From contig JAQWFN010000055.1 of NCBI GenBank assembly GCA_029238785.1, positions 1 through 41,419 on the forward strand: a DNA stretch of 41,419 bases, read 5' to 3'. Shown piece by piece: positions 35,016-41,419 of this stretch. The DNA comes from Flavobacteriales bacterium. GTDB lineage: Bacteria > Bacteroidota > Bacteroidia > Flavobacteriales_D > Sanyastnellaceae. A program made the translations under genes and the position numbers. How positions within the stretch are numbered: the stretch's first letter is position 1; each line of letters starts with the position of its first letter. Under the pieces are notes generated by a model that saw nothing but the letters and a program-made list of their open reading frames with translations, was not told the origin of the DNA and did not search any database.

Positions 35016-38012
35016 TTGGAAGACAACTCGTCTTGCGTATATGCAGAATTTGGCTTCGATTGTGAAGGAAATTGCCTTGGAGACCCAATCACAGCACAAG
35101 ATTTGATCAATCAAACTTATTGGTCGGTTTACTTTGTTGATTGCGAAACGGGAGACCAAGTGTTTAGCGAAGAAATCATTTCTTTCAACGATAGTGGCTT
35201 TATTGACTTCTACTTCTCAGGAGATCAAGGCGAACTGATTGTCAATCCAGACCCTGGAACAGAAATTCCTTGGATTGTTGAAGGAAACTGTGTTGTTGGA
35301 ATCTACTACATACCAGCCCTTTCAACTGATGGCGCATTGTATGCTGAATTTGATGAAGGCTGTATCCTTTTTGTGCCTGAAGAAGAAGGCTGTGCCGATG
35401 AGTTTGCTTGTAACTACAATCCAGAAATAGTAATTAACAATTGGGACCTCTGTGACTACTCTTGCAGCGGATGTATGGACGTTAATGCATGTAACTACAA
35501 CCCAGAAGCAACGATTGAAGACTATTGTGAATATACCTTCGACTTCGAATTGGTGGAGTTCCTAGAACCTATTGCTTTAGTGGTAAACGAAGGAACCAAC
35601 ATGCTGGGTGTTGACCCTGTTGGTATGGTGTTTATTTATGAGGCCGATACCGATGAACTGGTGACAAGCTTTACCTTTTCATTGATAGAAGAAGATGTAA
35701 ATTTCTACACTTGCCTCGCAGACGGTTGCTATTACATGACACTCGATTATCCTGAAGAATATGAAGGCCTAGAATTCGATATGGACTATGGTCAAGATAC
35801 CGATGAAGATCTAGATGGATACCTTAACAATCAAAGATATTACTTCACTTTTGGCGAAACAGACTGTCTTGGTGGATGTTTCGATACTGAAGCAGACAAT
35901 TACAACCCAAGCGCTACTTTTGATAATGGGCTATGTGTTTATAACGACAATTGTGAAAGTGCAATTGAACTTGTCCTGAACGGAGAGCCAATAACAGGCA
36001 CAAACCTGGGAGCTACAGGCACTTGGGCAGAAGATCAGTGCCTTGATGTTGACGGAGATGACGAAAGTTTTGTGAACAGCGTTTGGTACTCCCTGACCGT
36101 TCCAGAAGGTGCCTTCGTGGTAAGAACTATTCTCGACGGAACAATGGGTGATTCCTCAATGGATATCTACATGTCTTGCGACCTAGAAAGCATCGTTGAT
36201 TGCAACGACGATGATCATGATCTTGAATCGGCAATTTACTTCGATTGCGGCGAACTTACACCAGGAAGCACCATTCTAGTTCGAGTTGATGGCTATGACA
36301 ATTCAACCGGTTCATTCAGCATTGTTGCTGACAGTATTGAAACCCCAGGTTGCATCTACTCAATGGCCGATAATTACGATCCTTGCGCAACAATCGATGA
36401 TGGATCGTGCATCGTTATGGGTTGCACAGATCAAGCGGCTTGTAATTTTAATGTACTCGCAAACACGATGGGTGAATGTGATTATGAGTCTTGCCTAGGT
36501 TGTATGGATAGCAGTGCTTGTAACTATGACGAAAATGCAAGCATCTTTGATCCAAGTCTATGCAACTACACATTTGTATTCGAAAGCGGAAACGAATTCA
36601 TTCCGCTCGGTCAAATGGGAGATCAAGCAGTTGGCTTCGGGGTCATCTTTACAATCGAAGACGATTTTGTAACAGAATTCCCTATTTATCTAGAAAGTGT
36701 AACTCTCGAAGGACTATGTTTAGAACCAGGTTGCTACTACATTGGTTTTGATTTTACTTCTGGCTTCGAAAATAATGCTTGGACCATCACTCTTGATGGA
36801 GAAGATGAAATCTCAGGAGACTTTAGCAACTTCGATGTCGTGTATTTTAGCTTTGGTGGAGAAACTTGTCCACTCGGTTGTACAGATGAAGAAGCAGATA
36901 ATTATGACTTCTTTGCAACAGCTGATGACGGAACATGTCTTTATAACGATTTCTGCATCAGCGCCGAAGATTTGTTTATCGATGGTGAAGCCGTTTCAGG
37001 AGATAACAGCAACGCCGGCGGCAGCTTAAATGCGGCTGATTGTTTTGATGATGATGATGTAGTGAACTCAGTTTGGTTCCAAATGGAAGTTCCTGAAGGA
37101 GCATTCTTGATTCGCACTGTTTTGGAAGGAAGCATGGACGACTCCATGATAGAAGTCTATGAAAGCTGTTCCGATACCGAGAGCATTGCGTGCAACGATG
37201 ATGAAGATGATCTTGAATCTCAAGTTGAATTTGATTGCGGAGAGCTCGTGCCGGGTGAATGGATTTATATCCGAGTTGATGGCTATGATGAGTCAACAGG
37301 AAGCTTCTTCATTTTGGCCGAAAGCATTGAAGATGAGAATGAAGGCTGTACGGATGAGACTGCAGCCAACTATAACGCTTGCGCCAACATCGATGATGGC
37401 TCTTGTGAGTTCGAAGGTTGTACCGATGAAACTGCAGCCAACTATGATGAAGATGCCACCATCGATGACGGTTCATGCGACTACAACTGCTTCGAACCAA
37501 CAGTGCTTTACGACCTTATGGGATGTAACGATGAGGATGATACCTTTAGCGTAGAGTTAGATGTTACCAACACCATGTTCAGCGGTCCGTTCATCATCTC
37601 AAATAACTTGAATGACGAAGAAATCACCGTTACAGAAGACGGAGTTTACTCTTATGGAGAATTTGGTGAAGACGATGACGTGGTCATTATCTTAACCTCA
37701 ATGGATACTCCAAACTGCTTCGTTTCTTCAGGAATTCTAGCCTGTCCTTTGGGTATTGCGGAAGTAGATGCTAATGATTGGATGATCTTCCCGAACCCAT
37801 CAAATGCAGAATTCACACTTCAAATGGGCAGTATTGATGCGAATTCAGTAGAAGTTTTTGATTTGGCAGGTCGATTGATTTTTAATCAAACGTTAAGTGC
37901 AGGAACAAACAAGCTCATTATTCAAAGCGATCAATGGGCAACAGGTATCTACCAAGTTCGTCTACTTTCAGATGATACAATGTCTATGAAGCGCTTGGTA
38001 GTAAATCATTAG
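35016..38012 (+). CDS. C-terminal open fragment (998 codons) of the broken GCTD-repeat paralogue
   Basis: The frame is the same as that of the middle fragment and is open after the TAA at 34986-34988. The only nearby initiation codon is a TTG at 35016 inside a repeat, with no signal peptide, so independent export would fail. It carries about nine GCTD-type repeats, two copies of an acidic module rich in DDxD motifs (DCNDDDHDLESAIYFDCGEL / ACNDDEDDLESQVEFDCGEL) and an intact type A sorting domain (IFPNPSNAEFTLQM, TGIYQVRL, KRLVVNH). Retention of nearly 1000 open codons suggests the damage is recent or partly artefactual. Confidence 0.5.
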   Translation: MEDNSSCVYAEFGFDCEGNCLGDPITAQDLINQTYWSVYFVDCETGDQVFSEEIISFNDSGFIDFYFSGDQGELIVNPDPGTEIPWIVEGNCVVGIYYIPALSTDGALYAEFDEGCILFVPEEEGCADEFACNYNPEIVINNWDLCDYSCSGCMDVNACNYNPEATIEDYCEYTFDFELVEFLEPIALVVNEGTNMLGVDPVGMVFIYEADTDELVTSFTFSLIEEDVNFYTCLADGCYYMTLDYPEEYEGLEFDMDYGQDTDEDLDGYLNNQRYYFTFGETDCLGGCFDTEADNYNPSATFDNGLCVYNDNCESAIELVLNGEPITGTNLGATGTWAEDQCLDVDGDDESFVNSVWYSLTVPEGAFVVRTILDGTMGDSSMDIYMSCDLESIVDCNDDDHDLESAIYFDCGELTPGSTILVRVDGYDNSTGSFSIVADSIETPGCIYSMADNYDPCATIDDGSCIVMGCTDQAACNFNVLANTMGECDYESCLGCMDSSACNYDENASIFDPSLCNYTFVFESGNEFIPLGQMGDQAVGFGVIFTIEDDFVTEFPIYLESVTLEGLCLEPGCYYIGFDFTSGFENNAWTITLDGEDEISGDFSNFDVVYFSFGGETCPLGCTDEEADNYDFFATADDGTCLYNDFCISAEDLFIDGEAVSGDNSNAGGSLNAADCFDDDDVVNSVWFQMEVPEGAFLIRTVLEGSMDDSMIEVYESCSDTESIACNDDEDDLESQVEFDCGELVPGEWIYIRVDGYDESTGSFFILAESIEDENEGCTDETAANYNACANIDDGSCEFEGCTDETAANYDEDATIDDGSCDYNCFEPTVLYDLMGCNDEDDTFSVELDVTNTMFSGPFIISNNLNDEEITVTEDGVYSYGEFGEDDDVVIILTSMDTPNCFVSSGILACPLGIAEVDANDWMIFPNPSNAEFTLQMGSIDANSVEVFDLAGRLIFNQTLSAGTNKLIIQSDQWATGIYQVRLLSDDTMSMKRLVVNH

Positions 38013-38033
38013 AAATAACGAGCGACAACTTTT

Positions 38034-38075
38034 TAAAGGTCTCGAACAATAATACGTCCGTGACCTTTATTTTTT
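38034..38075 (+). terminator. Terminator after the broken GCTD-repeat gene
   Basis: A 7-bp stem AAAGGTC/GACCTTT (38035-38041 with 38062-38068), extended inside by C-G and G-C pairs across one T/T mismatch, then ATTTTTT. It begins about 20 bases after the stop. Confidence 0.7.
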
Positions 38076-38110
38076 CGATAAAACGATTCTTTTTACCGAT
38101 AAATGACGCA

Positions 38111-38138
38111 TTGTTTTTCGGTTGATGCTTTACTTTTG
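38111..38138 (+). promoter_or_regulatory. Promoter of the short GCTD-repeat gene
   Basis: TTG at 38111-38113 is followed after 17 bases by TACTTTTG at 38131-38138, a perfect TAnnTTTG -7 box. The box ends 24 bases before the ATG at 38163. Confidence 0.6.
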
Positions 38139-38162
38139 CACTCTAATTTTAAACTATAAGTA

Positions 38163-39107
38163 ATGCGAAAGTCCATAACTCTTTTCGTTCTAGCACTTTT
38201 ATCTGGATGGTGCGTAAATGCACAAATTTCAGAAATGAACCAAACAGAACAATCAGCCTCACAAGCTTTTGGCGGAGAAATGCCTGCGTGCACAGATCTG
38301 CTCGCCTGCAACTATAACCCAGAAGCTACTTTAGATAACGACGCTTGTGAATACCTCTCGTGCTCGTGCGGAACAGCTGTTATGGACATGGAAGTAGAAA
38401 TGAACTGCGTCGACCTCGAAACAGGAGAATTGGTCTTTGATAATTTCGGCTATGGCTGCGAGTACCCAAGTGATTTTAATATCGCTTGGAATGGTAATTT
38501 TGATGTCGGATACCTTATCCCCAGTTCAGGAGCAGAAGCAGCTTATGTTGACCTCCCATTTTGTGAAATCACTTATCAAGATGCGCTAGCAGCAAACTAC
38601 GTCTCTGATTACGGTCTTGCAGATGTTTATGGTCTCGTTCCAGGAAACACATTTATCGTTCACACTGAGGACGGAAATTATTACGCAGTTGGTGATATCC
38701 AAGAAACAGATATTCAACCAACTAACATTTCACTCGATTTCGCATTTAGACTGATTGAGCCAGATGCTGTAGGCTGTATGGACGAAACAGCTTGCAATTA
38801 CGACCCTGCAGCCGTGAACGATAACGGTACATGCGAGTTCTTATCATGTGCAGGCTGCACCATTGAAATCGCTTGTAACTACAACCCTAACGCCTCCATT
38901 GCAGACTACGAATCCTGTGAATTTGTCTCTTGCCGTGGTTGTACCTATTCAGATGCAGAAAACTATAATGCTAGTGCAACTATCGACAATGGCTCATGCA
39001 CCTACGCAGCTTGTGTCACATGTATGGGCGATTTCAATAGCGACGGATTTATCAATTCTGGAGATCTTGTGGTATTCCTTGGTATCTATGGAGGAACTTG
39101 CGAATAA
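38163..39107 (+). CDS. Short secreted GCTD-repeat protein with C-terminal EF-hand/dockerin-like motif
   Basis: The 314-residue product starts with a signal peptide (MRKSITLFVLALLSGWCVNA). One GCTD-type repeat follows (ACTDLLACNYNPEATLDNDA). Next is a ~130-residue module with paired cysteines (YGCEYPSDFNIAWNGNFD, GLVPGNTFIVHTEDGNYYAV). Three further repeats follow (GCMDETACNYDPAAVNDNG, GCTIEIACNYNPNASIAD, GCTYSDAENYNASATIDNG). It ends in CMGDFNSDGFINSGDLVVFL, which has acidic/Asn residues at positions 1, 3, 5, 9 and 12 of an EF-hand-like calcium loop and resembles half a dockerin. I see no standard T9SS sorting domain. It has its own promoter and terminator. A role as calcium-dependent surface or matrix protein is inference. 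Confidence 0.85.
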   Translation: MRKSITLFVLALLSGWCVNAQISEMNQTEQSASQAFGGEMPACTDLLACNYNPEATLDNDACEYLSCSCGTAVMDMEVEMNCVDLETGELVFDNFGYGCEYPSDFNIAWNGNFDVGYLIPSSGAEAAYVDLPFCEITYQDALAANYVSDYGLADVYGLVPGNTFIVHTEDGNYYAVGDIQETDIQPTNISLDFAFRLIEPDAVGCMDETACNYDPAAVNDNGTCEFLSCAGCTIEIACNYNPNASIADYESCEFVSCRGCTYSDAENYNASATIDNGSCTYAACVTCMGDFNSDGFINSGDLVVFLGIYGGTCE

Positions 39108-39135
39108 TCTTGGTATATATGAAAGCCTGATATTT

Positions 39136-39169
39136 AAAAAGGAGTGTATTTAATGCACTCCTTTTTTTT
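39136..39169 (+). terminator. Terminator of the short GCTD-repeat gene
   Basis: An 11-bp stem AAAAAGGAGTG/CACTCCTTTTT (39136-39146 with 39156-39166), a 9-base loop, and T-run to 39169. It begins about 30 bases after the stop. Confidence 0.9.
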
Positions 39170-39221
39170 GCTTCGCGATGCAAGACTGAACAAGGAACAA
39201 TTCTCATCCACACGAAATCCG

Positions 39222-39229
39222 TACTTTTG
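39222..39229 (+). promoter_or_regulatory. Promoter -7 box of the yicC-gmk-nadD operon
   Basis: Reads TACTTTTG, a perfect TAnnTTTG match, 14 bases before the ATG at 39244. TTC at 39201-39203 lies at the right distance for a weak -33 element. Confidence 0.55.
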
Positions 39230-39243
39230 CCAAAATCTTTTGC

Positions 39244-40116
39244 ATGATTCTATCCATGACCGGCTACGGAAAAGCCGAAGGTACCATCGGAACCCGAAAA
39301 TTTACCATCGAACTTCGCTCTTTAAACAGCAAGCAGTTCGACCTGAATGTGCGCATGCCGAGCATGTTCAAAGAGAAAGAAATGGCCCTAAGAACCTTTC
39401 TGTCTCAAGAAGTTGGTCGAGGAAAATCAGACCTGACTATCTTCTACGAAGCATCAGCAGAAGAAAAGAAAATCTCGGTAAATAAACCCTTGATGATCTC
39501 TTATCAGAAGGACTTTGAAGAAGTGGCGAAAGCTTTCGGACAAGAAAATCCAGATTACCTGAGCGCGGTAATGCGCATCCCAGATGTTCTTCGCCCAGAA
39601 AAAGAAGAATTGAACGAGGATGAATGGAGCCAAATCATGACTCTAGTGAAAACCGCTCTAGCAGGATTCAAAGGCTATAGAACGCAAGAGGGTGAAATAC
39701 TCTATCACGACTTTAAAGCCAGAATCAACACCATCTTGCAGCTTCAAATAGAACTCGGTCCGCTCATCGATGCGCGCGTCCAACGAACGAAAGATCGCAT
39801 CAAAAACAACCTCAGCGAATGGATCGAAGCCGATAAAATTGATACCAATCGTTTCGAGCAGGAAATGATCTACTACCTCGAGAAAATGGACGTCACCGAA
39901 GAATTGGTGCGATTAAAAGGAAACTGCGATTACTTCCTTGAGATATTGGAAGATGAAGAGATGCAAGGGAAAAAGTTGGGCTTTATTTCACAAGAAATTG
40001 GTAGAGAAATCAATACCCTCGGATCAAAAGCTAACGATGCGGAAATGCAACGCAGCGTGGTGCAAATGAAAGACGAATTGGAAAAAATCAAAGAGCAAAT
40101 TCTCAATGTCCTCTAA
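39244..40116 (+). CDS. yicC: YicC family endoribonuclease-like protein
   Basis: The 290-residue product has the typical YicC start (ILSMTGYGKAEG) with the following ELRSLNSKQFDLNVRMPSMF segment. It also has the conserved C-terminal DUF1732 region (GFISQEIGREINTLGSKAND, ending EKIKEQILNVL). Family members have been reported as stress-linked endoribonucleases in other bacteria; activity here is by homology. It is the first gene of an operon, and its last 11 bases overlap gmk. Length is normal. Confidence 0.95.
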   Translation: MILSMTGYGKAEGTIGTRKFTIELRSLNSKQFDLNVRMPSMFKEKEMALRTFLSQEVGRGKSDLTIFYEASAEEKKISVNKPLMISYQKDFEEVAKAFGQENPDYLSAVMRIPDVLRPEKEELNEDEWSQIMTLVKTALAGFKGYRTQEGEILYHDFKARINTILQLQIELGPLIDARVQRTKDRIKNNLSEWIEADKIDTNRFEQEMIYYLEKMDVTEELVRLKGNCDYFLEILEDEEMQGKKLGFISQEIGREINTLGSKANDAEMQRSVVQMKDELEKIKEQILNVL

Positions 40117-40690
40117 CACCCCTTTTCAAGGCAAATGCATTATCTTCTCAGCACCTTCAGGAGCTGGGAAAACCACCATCGTTCGTTCGCTTTTAGATCG
40201 AGATATGGGCCTGGAGTTTTCCATTTCAGCTACAAGCAGAGCACCAAGATCTATCGAGCGTGAAGGCAAAGATTATCACTACTTAAGTGTAGAAGAGTTT
40301 AAAGCCAAAGTTCAAGCAGAAGAGTTTGTAGAGTGGGAAGAGGTTTATGAGAATCAATTCTATGGCACGCTCAAATCTGAAATAGAACGCATTTGGAAGG
40401 CAGGAAAACACGTTATTTTCGATGTGGATGTAGACGGAGGGCTTAGTTTAAAGCAGTTCTTTGGCGAACAAGCACTGGCTATCTTTGTTCAAGCTCCAAG
40501 TATCAATCACCTAAAAAAACGCTTGGAAGGAAGAAGTACGGAAACTCCAGAAAGCATTGAACGAAGAATAGGAAAAGCGGCTTACGAGCTCGCTCAAGCA
40601 CCTAAATTTGATAAGATACTCGTCAACGATAACTTGGAAAAAGCAAAAGAAGATGCTTTTAATATGGTAAGTGAATTTTTAGCAATTTGA
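40106..40690 (+). CDS. gmk: Guanylate kinase
   Basis: The 194-residue product phosphorylates GMP to GDP. The P-loop is IIFSAPSGAGKTTI. GMP-binding residues lie in SATSRAPRSIEREGKDYHYL and EFVEWEEVYENQFYGT. The VIFDVDVDGGLSLK strand and the lid segment RLEGRSTETPESIERR follow. The start overlaps yicC by 11 bases, and the TGA overlaps the nadD start by four bases. The yicC-gmk-nadD order fits a conserved housekeeping operon in this phylum. Confidence 0.97.
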   Translation: MSSNTPFQGKCIIFSAPSGAGKTTIVRSLLDRDMGLEFSISATSRAPRSIEREGKDYHYLSVEEFKAKVQAEEFVEWEEVYENQFYGTLKSEIERIWKAGKHVIFDVDVDGGLSLKQFFGEQALAIFVQAPSINHLKKRLEGRSTETPESIERRIGKAAYELAQAPKFDKILVNDNLEKAKEDAFNMVSEFLAI

Positions 40691-41295
40691 AAAAAATCGG
40701 ACTCTATTTCGGTACCTTTAACCCGGTGCATATCGGTCACCTCGTGATTGCTAATTTCATGGCCAACCATACGGATTTGGAAGAAGTATGGATGGTAGTC
40801 ACGCCGCACAATCCACTTAAAAATAGAGCCGAACTCCTGCCAGACGAACACCGCCTACAAATGGTTCGCTTGGCCATAGTTGACAATCCAAAAGTATGGG
40901 CAAGTGATGTGGAGTTTGATTTGCCACAGCCTAATTTCACAACCAACACCCTCGATCACCTAGTAAAAGAACATTCCGATTGTGAATTCACACTCATAAT
41001 GGGTGAAGACAATCTGAGGAGTCTGGATAAATGGAAAGACCACAAACGCATTCTTGAGCACTTCGATATTCTCGTTTATCCAAGGTCGCAAACAGAAGGA
41101 GAAACACGTTTAGACCCTGTAAATGGTCTTGATTTTTCTAGAGTGAAGATTTGCGACGCTCCCATGATTAAGATCTCCTCTACCTTCTTGCGCAATTCAA
41201 TTCAGAATCAAAAAGATGTTCGCTATTTGATCCCAGATAAGGTGATTAATTACATTAGCAATAACTATTTATACGAGAACAGGGAAGAGCATTAG
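40687..41295 (+). CDS. nadD: Nicotinate-nucleotide adenylyltransferase
   Basis: The 202-residue product adenylates nicotinate mononucleotide in NAD synthesis. The family signature GLYFGTFNPVHIGHLVIANF is near the N-terminus, and the second nucleotide-binding motif KISSTFLRNSI near the C-terminus. Between them, EVWMVVTPHNPLKNRAELLP is also typical. The start is TTG at 40687, overlapping the gmk stop as TTGA. The glycine/phosphate-binding motif begins six residues later, so no later start is possible. Translation is probably coupled to gmk. Confidence 0.96.
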   Translation: MKKIGLYFGTFNPVHIGHLVIANFMANHTDLEEVWMVVTPHNPLKNRAELLPDEHRLQMVRLAIVDNPKVWASDVEFDLPQPNFTTNTLDHLVKEHSDCEFTLIMGEDNLRSLDKWKDHKRILEHFDILVYPRSQTEGETRLDPVNGLDFSRVKICDAPMIKISSTFLRNSIQNQKDVRYLIPDKVINYISNNYLYENREEH

Positions 41296-41320
41296 AGCGT
41301 TCAAGAAAGGAAGCTCCCAC

Positions 41321-41370
41321 TTAAACACACCTGGCCCTAGCGGGCCCCCCCCTATCCCCCCCCCCCCCGC
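41321..41370 (+). repeat. C-rich hairpin element, copy 2
   Basis: Starts 26 bases after the nadD stop, in the same orientation as copy 1. It has TTAAAC, then TGGCCC-TAGC-GGGCC (same 5-bp stem, loop changed by one base), then a C-run of 13 just before GC. The remaining 49 bases of the window hold no gene and end in an A-run. The homopolymers at this edge could mark an assembly break. Confidence 0.6.
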
Positions 41371-41419
41371 ACCAAACCCGCAAGACCAACGGAGAACGGA
41401 CCACCGAAAAAAAAAATAA

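Larger units (their letters stand above)
33683..38012 (+). pseudogene. Broken paralogue: secreted GCTD-repeat protein with T9SS type A sorting domain
   Basis: Reading from ATG 33683, the frame gives SKMFTIL and then breaks. One extra T in the run 33747-33749 would restore a signal peptide (FTILLVIFGLQANAQ). A second missing T in 33842-33845 would join GGCPLDYGSIF to DLAWDESFGLGGALYWTI. After that the frame is constant to the end at 38012 but is cut by TAG at 34860-34862 and TAA at 34986-34988. The TAA falls at a variable position of a repeat (GCTD-stop-TACNFDP) where sister repeats have GAA. About twelve GCTD-type repeats, two copies of a ~125-residue module (VNSVWYSLTVPEGAFVVRTI / VNSVWFQMEVPEGAFLIRTV) and a C-terminal sorting domain are present. 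Four lesions make it a probable pseudogene. It is a paralogue of the gene at 29219-33505. Confidence 0.8.

Overview
The window reads as chromosomal DNA of a free-living member of the Bacteroidota, most likely order Flavobacteriales. The evidence is the set of type IX secretion (T9SS) substrates with type A and type B C-terminal sorting domains, DUF4292, a Reg_prop/Y_Y_Y sensor kinase paired with a LytTR regulator, and nine perfect TAnnTTTG promoter -7 boxes just upstream of start codons. No tRNA, rRNA, CRISPR array, transposase, integrase or phage gene was seen. Assignment below order level is not possible from the sequence alone.

Layout. 1-1355 (minus): a secreted carboxypeptidase-like/TonB-plug protein, an ECF sigma factor and the start of a probable anti-sigma-like protein, joined by 4-base overlaps. 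1513-5844 (plus): a large PKD-repeat T9SS type B protein. 5845-6200: a convergent gap holding a C-rich hairpin element whose second copy lies at 41321-41370. 6201-11482 (minus): a tight five-gene operon, dut, sugar-nucleotidyltransferase, TPR lipoprotein, DUF4292 lipoprotein, EnvC-like murein hydrolase activator. 11553-12329 (minus): enoyl-CoA hydratase. 12451-17172 (minus): a giant T9SS type A protein with its own terminator. 17319-19551 (minus): a lipoprotein followed by a fused double-ATPase peptide ABC protein. 19682-21994 (minus): hmgA-hppD, the homogentisate branch of tyrosine breakdown, with a good promoter and terminator. 22289-22764 (plus): a frameshifted retropepsin-like gene.

22796-27617 (minus): a LysM glucosaminidase, a beta-propeller histidine kinase and a LytTR response regulator. 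27694-29114 (minus): a polyprenyl diphosphate synthase and a MORN-repeat lipoprotein. 29219-39107 (plus): three neighbouring secreted proteins built on a cysteine/aspartate-rich repeat (consensus GCTDPxACNYxPxATIDDGSC): an intact metalloprotease, a broken paralogue (two one-base deletions and two in-frame stops) and a short paralogue ending in an EF-hand/dockerin-like motif. 39244-41295 (plus): the yicC-gmk-nadD housekeeping operon. The window ends in C- and A-homopolymers.

Most of the window is housekeeping plus envelope and secretome genes. The strongest candidates for something under-described are the GCTD-repeat cluster, the five-gene envelope operon, the glucosaminidase-sensor-regulator operon, the barrel-less plug/ECF-sigma operon, and the dispersed C-rich hairpin element.
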